64,000 bases of DNA. Source: Sandaracinaceae bacterium. Lineage in GTDB: Bacteria > Myxococcota_A > Polyangia > Polyangiales > Sandaracinaceae. Numbering within the stretch: position 1 is the stretch's first letter; each line of letters opens with the position of its first letter. A program made the translations under genes and the position numbers. Below, piece by piece: positions 1 to 8,538 of the stretch. The notes under the pieces were generated by a model that searched no databases, was not told the origin of the DNA, and saw nothing but the letters and a program-made list of their open reading frames with translations. The stretch spans positions 310,001 through 374,000 of the forward strand of contig JACKEC010000017.1 of NCBI GenBank assembly GCA_020633195.1, read 5' to 3'.

Positions 1-188
1 TCCCGGACGACTCGCCGCTCACCGTGTTGCTCGACTCGGACCGCTCGATCGTGAACGGGAGCTTCGGCACGCGCCTGTTCCCGGAGACCTGGGTCATCGA
101 CCGCGAGGGCTTCATCCGGCTCCGCGTGGACGGCCAGCGCGAGTGGTCGAGCGCCCTCGCCCTGGATGCGTTCGAAGCCTACCTGTAG
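1..188 (+). CDS. Thioredoxin-fold (TlpA/ResA-like) protein, C-terminal end only
   Basis: The 5' part lies outside the window; about 61 C-terminal residues are visible, read from base 3. The segment holds the late half of a redoxin fold: a strand with LLDSD, then a likely cis-proline loop (LFPETWVIDREG) followed by a Gly-rich turn and a terminal helix. The same pattern (MLDSD, then TMPSTFVIDRRG) occurs in the complete TlpA-like gene at 50448-50951, which supports the call. The CXXC active site would lie upstream and cannot be checked. Proximity to ccmAB would fit a cytochrome c maturation role (CcmG-like), but the gene is on the opposite strand, so this is only a suggestion. Confidence 0.65.
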   Translation, partial: PDDSPLTVLLDSDRSIVNGSFGTRLFPETWVIDREGFIRLRVDGQREWSSALALDAFEAYL

Positions 189-199
189 ATTGATGGGCG

Positions 200-541
200 A
201 TGCGCGTCCCCGTCGCCGTCCTCGCTCGTGTTCGTGGCCCCGCGCTGGCGGCGGCGATGCTCGGTTGCAGCAGCGCGCCCGCGGAGCCCATCGAGCCGCT
301 TCCGTCGCCCGACCCGACCGTGGCCGTCTCGACCGCGCCGATGGAGCTGCCCGACGCGGTCACCTACGACGTCGACGCGGAGACCGAGCGCCTCGAGCGC
401 GCCGATCGGACCCTCGCCGCCGCCGAGGCGCGCCGGACGCGCCGGATCGACGCCGAGGAGGCGGCCGCGCGACCGCGGGTCCGCCAGATCCCGGTGCAGC
501 CGCCGAATCACTGGATCGGCGTCGCCTGCGGTCGAGGCTGA
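200..541 (+). CDS. Small predicted lipoprotein, function unknown
   Basis: A 113-aa product begins 11 bp after the redoxin stop, so co-transcription is likely. Residues 1-23 look like a signal peptide: two Arg, a hydrophobic Ala/Leu core and a weak lipobox ending MLGC at residue 23. The mature part starts with a Pro/Glu-rich linker. It then has a charged Glu/Arg/Ala helix of about 40 residues (likely coiled coil) and a short C-terminus that ends CGRG. I recognise no family. The lipobox has Met at -3, which is not ideal. Confidence 0.5.
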   Translation: MRVPVAVLARVRGPALAAAMLGCSSAPAEPIEPLPSPDPTVAVSTAPMELPDAVTYDVDAETERLERADRTLAAAEARRTRRIDAEEAAARPRVRQIPVQPPNHWIGVACGRG

Positions 542-545
542 CCCG

Positions 546-803
546 CTACTCGTCGAGCCAGGGCGACGTGTCGTCCCCCGGGCCTGCGTCGAGGTCGACG
601 ATGTCGGGCACCTCGGCGGGGCCGGCGTCAGGGAGCGACTCGAGCCCGACGCGCGGGATGTATCGATCGAACATGAGGCTCGCGATCGCCATCGCGAGCC
701 CGAGCAGGCCGCCCACGAACGTCGCGATGACGAGCGTGCGCTTGCTCGTCTTGGGCTGCAGGGCCTTGGCTTCCGGGTCGCCGTCGAGCTCGTGATCGCT
801 CAT
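546..803 (-). CDS. Small single-pass membrane protein, function unknown
   Basis: 85 aa. A charged N-terminus (about 22 residues with several Lys) precedes one clear membrane helix at about residues 23-45. An acidic, Asp/Pro-rich tail follows. The gene lies 23 bp downstream of ccmB on the same strand and is probably the last gene of the hemW-ccmA-ccmB transcription unit. CcmD is also a small one-helix protein found beside ccmABC. This one has a longer acidic tail and I see no CcmD-specific sequence, so I do not assign it. Confidence 0.6.
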   Translation of the reverse strand: MSDHELDGDPEAKALQPKTSKRTLVIATFVGGLLGLAMAIASLMFDRYIPRVGLESLPDAGPAEVPDIVDLDAGPGDDTSPWLDE

Positions 804-826
804 GCGTGCCGGAGGTATACAGCGTT

Positions 827-1507
827 TCAGTCGCTCATGAGCGGCTCGAACAGGACGAGCCCGGAGACGACAGCGACCAGATCGAAGGCCGTCAGGATGC
901 GCAGCCACTCGAGGGTCTCGTCGAGCGAGGCGCCGCCGAGCACCTCGCGCGAGGCCACCACGCCCGCGACGAGCGCCGGCGAGGTGAGCGGGAACAGCAC
1001 CACCGAGAGCATCAGGTCGCGGGCGCGGGTCCGGACGCTCATCGCGGCGAACAGCGTCCCCATCGCGACGTAGCCGGTCATCCCGAGCACGAGGATCACT
1101 CCGACGCTGGCGAGCTGCGCGTCGAGCGGGACGCGGAACAGGACGGCGACGATGGGCAGCAGCACGGCGTCGATGACCATCACGAAGATCCACGTCCCGA
1201 TCGCCTTGCCCAGGTAGATCGCGGGGCGCGGGACGGGGGACAGGAGCAGGCCTCGGATGGCGTCGGCCTCTCGCTCGCGCGCCCACGCGCGGCCCATCGC
1301 GAGCACGCCGGCGAAGGACGCGCCGACCCAGAGCACGCCGGGCGCGAGGCGCAGCGCGGTCGCGTCGTCGAGGAAGAACGCGAGCGACGTGAGCACGGTG
1401 ACGAGCAGCCCGAAGAGGCCCGCCGTGACCATGATCTCCTTGGTCCGCACCTCGACGCGGAGCTCCTTGAGGAGGATGGCCCAGGTGCCGGCGGTGAAGC
1501 GCCTCAC
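827..1507 (-). CDS. ccmB: CcmB-like heme exporter permease
   Basis: 226 aa, close to the usual CcmB length of about 220, with six hydrophobic segments spread evenly through the chain. CcmB is the membrane subunit of the CcmABC machinery that supplies heme for cytochrome c maturation. An early short motif (ILLKELRVEVRTKE) matches the start of CcmB proteins, as does the Glu/Arg-rich loop after helix 2 (REREADAIRGLLLSP). The GTG start overlaps the ccmA stop as GTGA, so translation is coupled. No ccmC is visible next to it; the following gene is a small membrane protein. Several multiheme cytochromes elsewhere in the window need such a system. Confidence 0.85.
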   Translation of the reverse strand: MRRFTAGTWAILLKELRVEVRTKEIMVTAGLFGLLVTVLTSLAFFLDDATALRLAPGVLWVGASFAGVLAMGRAWAREREADAIRGLLLSPVPRPAIYLGKAIGTWIFVMVIDAVLLPIVAVLFRVPLDAQLASVGVILVLGMTGYVAMGTLFAAMSVRTRARDLMLSVVLFPLTSPALVAGVVASREVLGGASLDETLEWLRILTAFDLVAVVSGLVLFEPLMSD

Positions 1508-2148
1508 GGGCTCACGACCTTTCCGCGGTCGAGCGCGATGCGATCGTCGGCGAGGCGCTCGGCGAGCTTGGGGTCGTGGGTGATGAGCACCACGATCGCG
1601 CCGCGCGCGCGCTCGGACTCGACGGTGGTGACGAGGCGTTCGACGCCGCGCACGTCGAGGCCGGTGGACGGCTCGTCGAGGAGCAGGAGCTGCGGCCGGT
1701 GCATCAGCGCGCGCCCGAGCGCCAACCGCTGGAGCTGCCCTCGCGAGTACGTGCGGGCCGGCCGCTCGCCCCACCGGCCGATCTCGAACCGGTCGACGAG
1801 CTCCGCGATCGCCTCGGCCGGCTTGGTCAGCTCGTAGAGCTGCGCGTACAGCGCCAGGTTCTCGAGCGCGCTCAGGTCGGGGTAGATCATCGCCGCGTGC
1901 GCGAGGATCCCGATGGCCGCGCGCAGATCGCTGCCCCGGTCCACGTTCTCGTCGCCGTAGCGCACCTTGCCCCGTGTCGGCCGGACGAGCTGGCCCAGGA
2001 TGTTCAACAGCGTGCTCTTGCCGGAGCCGTTCGGACCCTCGACCACCGTCACGCGCTTCGCGGCGAACGACGCGTCCACCCCGATCAGGGCGCGGGTGGC
2101 GCCATACACTTTGACGAGGCCCTGCACCTCGACGCGGTCGAACTCCAT
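1504..2148 (-). CDS. ccmA: CcmA-like heme exporter ABC ATPase
   Basis: 214 aa, the size of a single ABC domain. Walker A (GPNGSGKST) is at residues 38-46, the signature appears as YSRGQLQRLALGRAL, Walker B is LLLLDEPSTGLD, and the switch His is in LITHD. CcmA energises the CcmABC complex in cytochrome c biogenesis. The assignment rests on coupling to ccmB (GTGA overlap). Start: the ATG at 2148 gives a normal ABC N-terminus; longer starts would run into the end of hemW, 31 bp upstream. Confidence 0.9.
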   Translation of the reverse strand: MEFDRVEVQGLVKVYGATRALIGVDASFAAKRVTVVEGPNGSGKSTLLNILGQLVRPTRGKVRYGDENVDRGSDLRAAIGILAHAAMIYPDLSALENLALYAQLYELTKPAEAIAELVDRFEIGRWGERPARTYSRGQLQRLALGRALMHRPQLLLLDEPSTGLDVRGVERLVTTVESERARGAIVVLITHDPKLAERLADDRIALDRGKVVSP

Positions 2149-2179
2149 CGGCGGGCCGAGTATCCGCAGGCGGGGGGCC

Positions 2180-3313
2180 TCAGAACAAGTCGGCGACGAT
2201 CCCGTCGAGATGAAGCCAGCGTTCGTGGGGGATTCGCATCCGCTCGTCGTCCACGACGAGGTCACCCGACGCGACGCGGCGCGCGATCGCCCGCTCGCGG
2301 CCGGCGCGGGCGTCGAGACCCGTCCGCGCCTGGACGGTATCGAAGCGGACGCCCTCGTCGGTCCGCAGGCCGAGCATGAGCGCCTCGCGGACGCGATCGT
2401 CGGGCTCGAGCGTCTCCTCGAAGACCTCGGCCGCCGCCGGCGCCGCGAGGTAGCGTTCGGGGCGGGGGTCGTTCTTGTAGCGTCGCCCGTTCAGCGTCCC
2501 CACCGCGCCGGCGCCGAGCCCGAGGTAGTCCCCGCCGCGCCAGTAGTGCTGGTTGTGCTGCGAGGTCCGGCCGGGCAGGGCGTGGTTGCTGACCTCGTAG
2601 TGGATCATCCCTGCGGCCCGGAAGACCTCCCGCGCTCGCTCGAAGGTGTCGGCGAAGTCGCCCTCGGGCGCCAGCGTGAGGCGGCCCTTCCGGTGGAGCG
2701 CCCCGAACTGGGTATCAGGCTCGATCGTCAGCGCGTAGGCGCTCACGTGCTCCACGCCGGTCGCGAGCACCGCGTCGATCTCGGCCTCGAAGTCGTCCGC
2801 GGTCTGACCCGGCATCCCGAACATGAGGTCCGCGCTCACCCGCTCCATGACGGGGACGACCGCCTCGAGCGCGCGCAGGGCGCCCGCGGCGTCGTGGAGC
2901 CGCCCGAGGAACCGGAGGCGGCCGTCGTTCACGGACTGGACGCCGATCGAGAGCCGGTTCACCCCGGCCTCGCGTAGCGCGGCGGCCTTCTCGGCGTCGA
3001 TCGAGGTGGGGTTGCACTCGACGGTGATCTCGAGGTCGCCGCCCGCGTCGAAGGCTCCCCGGAGGGCGGCGAGCGCGCGACCCAGGGCCTTCGGGTCCCA
3101 GAGCGAGGGGGTCCCGCCCCCGAAGAACACGCTCTCGAGGCGGCGGCCCGCGACGGGTCGGCCTTCGAGCTCACGGACGATGGCGTCGGTGTAGTCCTCG
3201 TGGGGCACCTCTCCCCGCCGGATCGCCGCCGACGCGAAGTCGCAGTAGGGGCACTTCTTCAAGCACCAGGGGAAGTGCACGTAAGCGCTCGTATCGAGGC
3301 CTTGACCCATCAT
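2180..3313 (-). CDS. hemW: HemW-type radical SAM heme chaperone
   Basis: 377 aa, typical for HemW. The radical-SAM cluster motif CXXXCXXC is at C17, C21 and C24 inside the sequence FPWCLKKCPYCDF. It is followed by GGGTPS (SAM-binding Gly motif) and the C-terminal HemW domain (ALMLGLRTDEGV). HemW was long annotated as oxygen-independent coproporphyrinogen oxidase but acts as a heme-insertion chaperone. Its place directly upstream of ccmAB on the same strand suggests a heme-handling operon. It diverges from dnaJ across 32 bp. Two adjacent ATGs could start it; the difference is one residue. Confidence 0.9.
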   Translation of the reverse strand: MMGQGLDTSAYVHFPWCLKKCPYCDFASAAIRRGEVPHEDYTDAIVRELEGRPVAGRRLESVFFGGGTPSLWDPKALGRALAALRGAFDAGGDLEITVECNPTSIDAEKAAALREAGVNRLSIGVQSVNDGRLRFLGRLHDAAGALRALEAVVPVMERVSADLMFGMPGQTADDFEAEIDAVLATGVEHVSAYALTIEPDTQFGALHRKGRLTLAPEGDFADTFERAREVFRAAGMIHYEVSNHALPGRTSQHNQHYWRGGDYLGLGAGAVGTLNGRRYKNDPRPERYLAAPAAAEVFEETLEPDDRVREALMLGLRTDEGVRFDTVQARTGLDARAGRERAIARRVASGDLVVDDERMRIPHERWLHLDGIVADLF

Positions 3314-3345
3314 CTTCGAGTCCTATCTTGCGCGCGCCCTCTGCC

Positions 3346-4434
3346 ATGTCGAAGCGTGACTACTACGAGGTTCTGGGAGTCGAGCGCGGCGTCGGCGAGA
3401 CCGAGCTGAAGAAGGCCTACCGCAAGCTCGCCCTCCAGTTCCATCCCGACCGCAACCCCGACGACCCCGAAGCGGAGTCGAAGTTCAAAGAGGTCTCCGA
3501 GGCGTACTCGGTCCTCAGCGACGACGAGAAGCGGAACACCTACGACCGGTACGGCCACGCGGGGCTGCAGGGCGGCGGGCAGGGCTTCACCAACGTCGAG
3601 GACATCTTCAGTCACTTCGGCGACATCTTCGGCGATCTGTTCGGGTTCGGCGGCTTCGGCGGGCCCTTCGGCGGCAACGGTCGCCGGCGCGCCAACATGC
3701 CGGTGCGCGGGGACGACCTCCGCGTCCAGGTCACGCTCACCCTCGAGCAGGCCGCGTTCGGCTGCTCGCGAGAGGTCGAGGCGGGCTACGCGGCGCCGTG
3801 CAGCTCGTGTCAGGGGACGGGCGCCGAGGGTGGCGAGCTCGATACCTGCACGACCTGCAACGGGCAGGGCCAGGTCGCCTACAACCGCGGCGCGTTCATG
3901 CTCTCGTCGACCTGCCCCACCTGTCGGGGTCGGGGGCGCGTCCCGAAGTCCGCCTGCTCGGCGTGCGAGGGCGCGGGCGAGGAGCTCGTCGAGCGTCGGG
4001 TGAAGGTGACGATCCCGGCCGGCATCGACGAAGGGCAGACCCTCCGGCTCGCCGGTCAAGGCCAGCCCGGTCAGCGCGGCGGCCCGTCCGGGCACCTGTT
4101 CGTCTTCGTCGACCTCGAGCCGCACGAGCACTTCCGGCGCGAGCAGGCGCACCTGATCTACGACCTCAAGCTCTCGTTCCCGCAGGCGGCGCTCGGCGGC
4201 AAGGTGAAGGTGCCGACGCTCGGCGAGGACAGCGAGCCGGTCGAGGTGACGGTCCCCGCGGGCATTCAGCCCGGCGAGCACCTCGTGGTGCGCGGCCAGG
4301 GCGTCCCGCGGCTCGACGGCCGCGGCCGGGGCGACCTCATCGCGATCGCTTCGGTGGACGTCCCTCAGAAGCTGTCGAAGAAGGCCAAGGAGCTGCTCGC
4401 TCAGCTCCAGTCGACCTTCGAGCGCGACGCCTGA
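3346..4434 (+). CDS. dnaJ: Chaperone DnaJ
   Basis: 362 aa with the full type I Hsp40 layout. The J domain at residues 4-70 has the HPD tripeptide at 33-35. A Gly/Phe-rich linker follows (about 75-115). Four CXXCXGXG zinc modules lie between about 150 and 215 (CSSCQGTG, CTTCNGQG, CPTCRGRG, CSACEGAG), then the two beta-sandwich client-binding domains. It stimulates DnaK ATPase and binds unfolded proteins. I chose the ATG at 3346 because the following MSKRDYYEVLGV is the canonical DnaJ N-terminus. The last 98 bp overlap the convergent patatin gene. Confidence 0.97.
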   Translation: MSKRDYYEVLGVERGVGETELKKAYRKLALQFHPDRNPDDPEAESKFKEVSEAYSVLSDDEKRNTYDRYGHAGLQGGGQGFTNVEDIFSHFGDIFGDLFGFGGFGGPFGGNGRRRANMPVRGDDLRVQVTLTLEQAAFGCSREVEAGYAAPCSSCQGTGAEGGELDTCTTCNGQGQVAYNRGAFMLSSTCPTCRGRGRVPKSACSACEGAGEELVERRVKVTIPAGIDEGQTLRLAGQGQPGQRGGPSGHLFVFVDLEPHEHFRREQAHLIYDLKLSFPQAALGGKVKVPTLGEDSEPVEVTVPAGIQPGEHLVVRGQGVPRLDGRGRGDLIAIASVDVPQKLSKKAKELLAQLQSTFERDA

Positions 4435-5179
4435 CCCGCACCTCGTCGGCGCGGATCTCCTGATCGAGCGCGGCGTGGGTCGCCTCGTGCGCCACCTCGA
4501 GGGCGCGGCGCCCGGCGTCGAGCCGGAACGGACCGGATCGCGGCAGGTCCTCGACGACGAGGGTGACGAGGCCGCCGCGCCTCGGGACGCGCAGCGCCTC
4601 CGAGTCGACCCGGCGCCACGGGGACCGGGACTCGAGGTGGTGGAACAGCACCCGCGGCGCGTCGGCGAGGCCCGCGAGGCCCGGTCGATCGCTCACGCCG
4701 CCGTCCACCAGCACGCCGCCCGCGTGCAGGACCGGGTGGAACATGAACGGGACCGCGCAGGACGCGTGGAGCGCCGGGGCGATCGGCCCCTCGTCGAGGA
4801 CGCGCACGCGTCGCCGGACCAGGTCGTAGACGCTGACCGCCGCCGGCACCCGACACTCCGAGAGATCGCGGACCGGCAGGAGCGCCTCGAGGCGCTCGCG
4901 GAAGAGGCGCCCGCGGAGCAGCCCGGCGCCGAAGCCCGGGTCCCAGAAGTCGGCGCGGCGCAGCTCGAGCAGCTCGTTCGCGAGGTCCGGCGTCGACACG
5001 CCCGAGGCCCACGCGCCCGTCACCAGCGCGCCCGCGCTCGATCCGGCCACGCGCACGGGGAGCAAGCCCTCTTGCTCGAGCGCGCCGAGGACGCCGCAGT
5101 GGGCGAAGAAGCCGAAGAAGCCGCTCGACATCCCGAGCGCGAAGGGCTCCTCGCGCAGCCAGTCGCGCAGGGTCGCCAT
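4337..5179 (-). CDS. Patatin-like phospholipase
   Basis: 280 aa. A Gly-rich oxyanion segment lies near residues 16-31. The nucleophile elbow is GSSAG (46-50, Ser48), and the dyad Asp is in VDGG (Asp159). This is the Ser-Asp catalytic dyad of the patatin/RssA family of acyl hydrolases. No signal peptide is visible, so it is probably cytoplasmic or membrane-associated. The start lies 2 bp after the stop of the upstream transglycosylase gene, so they form an operon. Odd: the last 32 codons are antisense to the 3' end of dnaJ and have low-complexity composition, which suggests that the tail arose by loss of an earlier stop. Confidence 0.83.
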   Translation of the reverse strand: MATLRDWLREEPFALGMSSGFFGFFAHCGVLGALEQEGLLPVRVAGSSAGALVTGAWASGVSTPDLANELLELRRADFWDPGFGAGLLRGRLFRERLEALLPVRDLSECRVPAAVSVYDLVRRRVRVLDEGPIAPALHASCAVPFMFHPVLHAGGVLVDGGVSDRPGLAGLADAPRVLFHHLESRSPWRRVDSEALRVPRRGGLVTLVVEDLPRSGPFRLDAGRRALEVAHEATHAALDQEIRADEVRVRRRARRSTGAERAAPWPSSTASEGRPPKRSR

Positions 5180-5181
5180 GC

Positions 5182-7512
5182 TCAGCGGCGGGGGAGCCGC
5201 GTGGCGAGCTCGGGGAGCCGCCCCTGATCGAGCCAGGTGTAGATGCCCCACGTCTGGAGCACGCGGCGCGTGTAGCGGCGCGTCTCGTCGTAGGGGATGT
5301 CCTCGATCCACTCGTCGAGGGCCTGGTCGGGGCGCTCGCGGAGCCAGCGGTCCGTCGCGCCCTGCCCCGCGTTGTAGGCCGACGGCAGCACGACGGGGTT
5401 GTCCTCGTAGCGCTGCCAGAGCCAGCCCATGTACGCGGCGCCGATGCGCACGTTGACGACCGGATCGCGGAGCGACGTGGGCGTCGGGTTGAGCGACATG
5501 CTGCGGCTGAACCGGCGCGCCGTCGGCACGAGGAGCTGCGTGAGCCCGTACGCGTGCGCGACGCTGACCACGTCCGGGCGGAAGCTGCTCTCCTCGCGGG
5601 CGATCGCGAAGATCAGCTCCGGCGGGACGGGGGACTCGCGGGCGGCGGCCTCGATGGCGCCGGCGAAGGCGCGCGGGTAGGCGATGCGCCAGCGCGCGTA
5701 GTGCGGACCGGCGGGCGGCTCGGTCATGAAGTCCGAGAGCTGACGGCGCGTGATGAACACGGCCCGCGAGTACTCGCCGGCGCGGTCGAGGAGCGCCGCG
5801 TGGATCCAGCGGAGCTCGTCTCGATCCGAAGAGGCCTGCGCCTCGAGCCACGCGAGCTCGCGCTCGGCGTCGGCGATCTCCCCCACGCGCAGCAGCTCGA
5901 GGGCCCGCGCGAACGCCGGCGTGTCGAGCTCGTCGCGCCAGGCGAAGCGGATCTGACCGTCGCTGCGCTCACCGAGGAGCGCCCGCGCGGTGGTCGCGCT
6001 CGCCTCGTCCGCGTCCTGCAGCCGGGCCAGCGCCTGCTGCGAGTAGTAGGAGAGCGGCGCCTCGCGGACGACCACCATGAAGCTCTCGATCGCGTCGTCC
6101 TCGCGGCCGTCCTCGGCGAGCAGGCGCGCCTGCCAGTACCGCGCGCGGCCCGCGAGATCCTCGCGGTCCTCCCCGAGCCCCTCGTGCGCGAGCGCCTCGA
6201 GGTGGGTCAGCGCGGTGGCCCGGTCGCCGCTCCGGCGCGCTCGCCACGCGAGCATGAAGCGCGCGCGGCCTCGCATGTCGCCGCTCGGGTAGTCGGTCGG
6301 CAGCGAGGCCAGCTTCTCGACCATCGCGTCCTCGCGGCCGAGGTCGCCCTCGATCAGCGCGGCCTGGTAGCGCGCGTCGTCCGCGAGGCTGTGCGTGGGC
6401 GTCGCCTCCTCGAGCCGGGCGTACTGCGCGAGCGCGAGCTCGTCCTCGCCCGCCGAGCGGAACCCGCGCCCCGCGAGGTAGTAGGACCACGCGCGGATGT
6501 CGACGGCGTCGCAGTCGCGCGCCACCTGCACGAGGTGCTCGGCCGCGCGCCGGCGCTGGCGCCGGTAGTAGATCGAGCGCCCCTCGCCGAAGCGCGCGCG
6601 GCACTCGAGGGCGTCGTCGCGCGTCCGCTCCGCGACCGCGTGGTAGGCCGCCTCGGCATCCGCGAACTGCACCGCGTCGTAGAGCGCGCTCGCGCGCGCG
6701 AGCATCTCCTCGGCGGTCGGCTCCGCGAGGCGCCGGCGCTCGGCGCGCGGCAGCGAGGGCAAGAGCGCGGTCACGCGGGCCTCGGCCTCGCGGCCCACGG
6801 GGCTCAACGGCGCGTGCATCGCGACGCGGCGGTAGAGCCCGATCGCCTCGATCTTGGCGTCGTCGTCCTCGCGCGCGGCGAGCAGCTCGGCCAGCGGCAT
6901 CGCGACACCCGCCGCGGCGGCGTCGGGGCCCGCGGCCGCGAGCAGCTCCCGGAGGAGCGGCTCGGCCTCCTCGGCGCGGTCGGCGGCCACGAGCGCGGCG
7001 GCCCGCAGCTCACGGGCGGGCTCTCGACCGGCCCAGTCGTCCTCGAGCAGCGGCTCGACCTCGGCCGCGGCGAGGCTCGCGTCGCCCTCCATCAGGATCC
7101 GCGCGCGCCGCAGGCGGGCCCATCGGGCGAGCGGGTGGTCCGACTCGGCGACGCTCGCGAGGGTCCCGAACCCCACCGCGGGTCGACCCGCGGCGATGCT
7201 CGCGCGGGCGCTCAGCCACCCGAGCCGGTGGGGATCCTCGTCGCGCCCGTGCGCCAGCGCCGAGGCCGCGAGCTGCCCCGCGGTGTCGGCGTCGCCCGCG
7301 TCGAGGGCGAGCAGGATGCGCCCCTCGGTGCTCTCGGGGTCCACGCGGACGACGTTCGGATCGAAGGTGCGCGGCGCGTCGGCCTCGGGCGTCGCCTCCG
7401 CCTCGGCCGAAGGCGCGGCGGGCGTCGTGTTGCTCTGGGGCGGCGTGCTGCACGTCGCCAACGCGGCCGTCAGGCCCGTCAGAGCCACCCTGTATGCGCC
7501 GGAGGTCAACAT
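5182..7512 (-). CDS. Soluble lytic murein transglycosylase (Slt70-like)
   Basis: 776 aa. The N-terminus resembles a lipoprotein or secreted signal (hydrophobic stretch ending LATC near residue 22; Thr at -1 is unusual). A long Ala/Arg/Glu-rich superhelix of TPR-like helices fills about residues 60-610. The SLT domain is at the C-terminus: catalytic Glu641 in EESSF, then GLTQL, AYNAG and YDETRRYTRRV. Such enzymes cleave peptidoglycan to 1,6-anhydromuropeptides in the periplasm. In the motif after the catalytic Glu, the usual Gly of SxxGAxGLMQ is His (SVAHAYGLTQ). The start at 7512 gives the only convincing signal sequence. Confidence 0.85.
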   Translation of the reverse strand: MLTSGAYRVALTGLTAALATCSTPPQSNTTPAAPSAEAEATPEADAPRTFDPNVVRVDPESTEGRILLALDAGDADTAGQLAASALAHGRDEDPHRLGWLSARASIAAGRPAVGFGTLASVAESDHPLARWARLRRARILMEGDASLAAAEVEPLLEDDWAGREPARELRAAALVAADRAEEAEPLLRELLAAAGPDAAAAGVAMPLAELLAAREDDDAKIEAIGLYRRVAMHAPLSPVGREAEARVTALLPSLPRAERRRLAEPTAEEMLARASALYDAVQFADAEAAYHAVAERTRDDALECRARFGEGRSIYYRRQRRRAAEHLVQVARDCDAVDIRAWSYYLAGRGFRSAGEDELALAQYARLEEATPTHSLADDARYQAALIEGDLGREDAMVEKLASLPTDYPSGDMRGRARFMLAWRARRSGDRATALTHLEALAHEGLGEDREDLAGRARYWQARLLAEDGREDDAIESFMVVVREAPLSYYSQQALARLQDADEASATTARALLGERSDGQIRFAWRDELDTPAFARALELLRVGEIADAERELAWLEAQASSDRDELRWIHAALLDRAGEYSRAVFITRRQLSDFMTEPPAGPHYARWRIAYPRAFAGAIEAAARESPVPPELIFAIAREESSFRPDVVSVAHAYGLTQLLVPTARRFSRSMSLNPTPTSLRDPVVNVRIGAAYMGWLWQRYEDNPVVLPSAYNAGQGATDRWLRERPDQALDEWIEDIPYDETRRYTRRVLQTWGIYTWLDQGRLPELATRLPRR

Positions 7513-7622
7513 CGACGCCGAGCCTACGGAGCCCCCCGATCGTCGCCAAAGAATCTGCTCACTCACGCCTCGGCCTCGACAACCAGCGTAGCCGGGTCTG
7601 CTGTTCCGCCCAGGGCTCGAAA

Positions 7623-7666
7623 CGAAAAGCGGACCGGCCGCCCCCCAACGAAGGGGAGCGGCCGGC
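7623..7666 (-). terminator. Rho-independent terminator after the Spy-like gene
   Basis: Arms at 7634-7641 and 7658-7665 form an 8-bp G+C stem, with additional C/G pairing in the loop. On the minus strand the stem is followed by CTTTTCG. It lies 20 bp downstream of the Spy/CpxP-like gene and upstream of the transglycosylase start, separating the two units. Confidence 0.6.
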
Positions 7667-7685
7667 CCGAGCACAGAGGATGGGT

Positions 7686-8456
7686 TCAGCGCGCGCCGCG
7701 GGGACCGCGGGGACCCTGGGCGCCTTCGCCGCGGGGACCGCGCCGACCGCCCTCGGCGCCTTCGCCGCGGGGGCCACGGTGACCGCGGTGACCGCGGCCG
7801 TGGTGGGCGCGGAGCTCACCGAGCGCGGTCACCTGCTCGGCGCTGAGCACCGAGGAGAGCTGCGCCTGGGTCTGGGTGTGCAGCGCCTCGAGCGCCGCCC
7901 GCGGGTCGGTCTCGTCGAGCCGGGACTGCTCGAAGATCGCGCGCCGCTGCGTGTTCGCGTGGCTCAGGATGCCGCGCACCTGCTGCGCCTGGGTCGCGCT
8001 CAGGGACAGCCGCTCCGTGAGGGCGGTCATCCGGTGCTCGAACATCTCCTGCTCGTGCGCCGCGCGGAGCTGCTGCGCCTGCGCCCGCTGAGCGGGGGTG
8101 AGCACGGCCTGCATCTGCTCGTGCACGCCCCGCCGCGCGGCCATCATCGCCGCTCGGTCGCCGCTCTGGCGAGCGGCGCGGCCCTGCTCCATCGCCTGCT
8201 GTCGGATGGCGCGCATCTGGGCCTGCTGGGCCTCGGTGAGGTTGAGCGCGGCGGCCATGTCGCCTCGCCCACCTCGCCCGTGGCCTCGTCGGCCGCGCAT
8301 GTGCGGCCCGCGTCGCGCGCCCTCGACGCCCTGCTCGGTGCGGGGCCCGCGGGCGCCCGGACCGGCCTGCGCCGAGACCGAGGAGATGGCCGGGCCCGCG
8401 AAGCAGAGCGCGGCCCCGAGCGAGACGGTGGAGAGGATCTTGGAAAACGGCTTCAT
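7686..8456 (-). CDS. Spy/CpxP-like LTXXQ-repeat periplasmic protein with collagen-like tail
   Basis: 256 aa with a clear signal peptide (MKPFSK, hydrophobic core, cut near VSAQA at about 30). Four LTXXQ-type motifs are spaced through the helical middle: LTEAQ, LTPAQ, LSATQ and LSAEQ. These mark the CpxP/Spy family of periplasmic chaperones and stress sensors. Flanking the helical core are two Gly/Arg/His-rich segments. The last 35 residues repeat GPRGEG/GPRG-type triplets, unlike ordinary Spy proteins. It is a single-gene unit with its own terminator. Function in detail is unknown; the tail could bind metal or envelope polymers (inference). Confidence 0.78.
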   Translation of the reverse strand: MKPFSKILSTVSLGAALCFAGPAISSVSAQAGPGARGPRTEQGVEGARRGPHMRGRRGHGRGGRGDMAAALNLTEAQQAQMRAIRQQAMEQGRAARQSGDRAAMMAARRGVHEQMQAVLTPAQRAQAQQLRAAHEQEMFEHRMTALTERLSLSATQAQQVRGILSHANTQRRAIFEQSRLDETDPRAALEALHTQTQAQLSSVLSAEQVTALGELRAHHGRGHRGHRGPRGEGAEGGRRGPRGEGAQGPRGPRGAR

Positions 8457-8538
8457 CGTGGGTGTCCTTCTAGGCCGGGGAGGGAGGGGTGTTCGTTCCG
8501 GCTCTGCACCAATGGACTCACCGCGTCTGAAGACCTTC

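Noticed and set aside
827..2148. Complete ccm cytochrome maturation operon
   Set aside because: Only ccmA and ccmB are recognisable; ccmC, E, F and H are not in the window.
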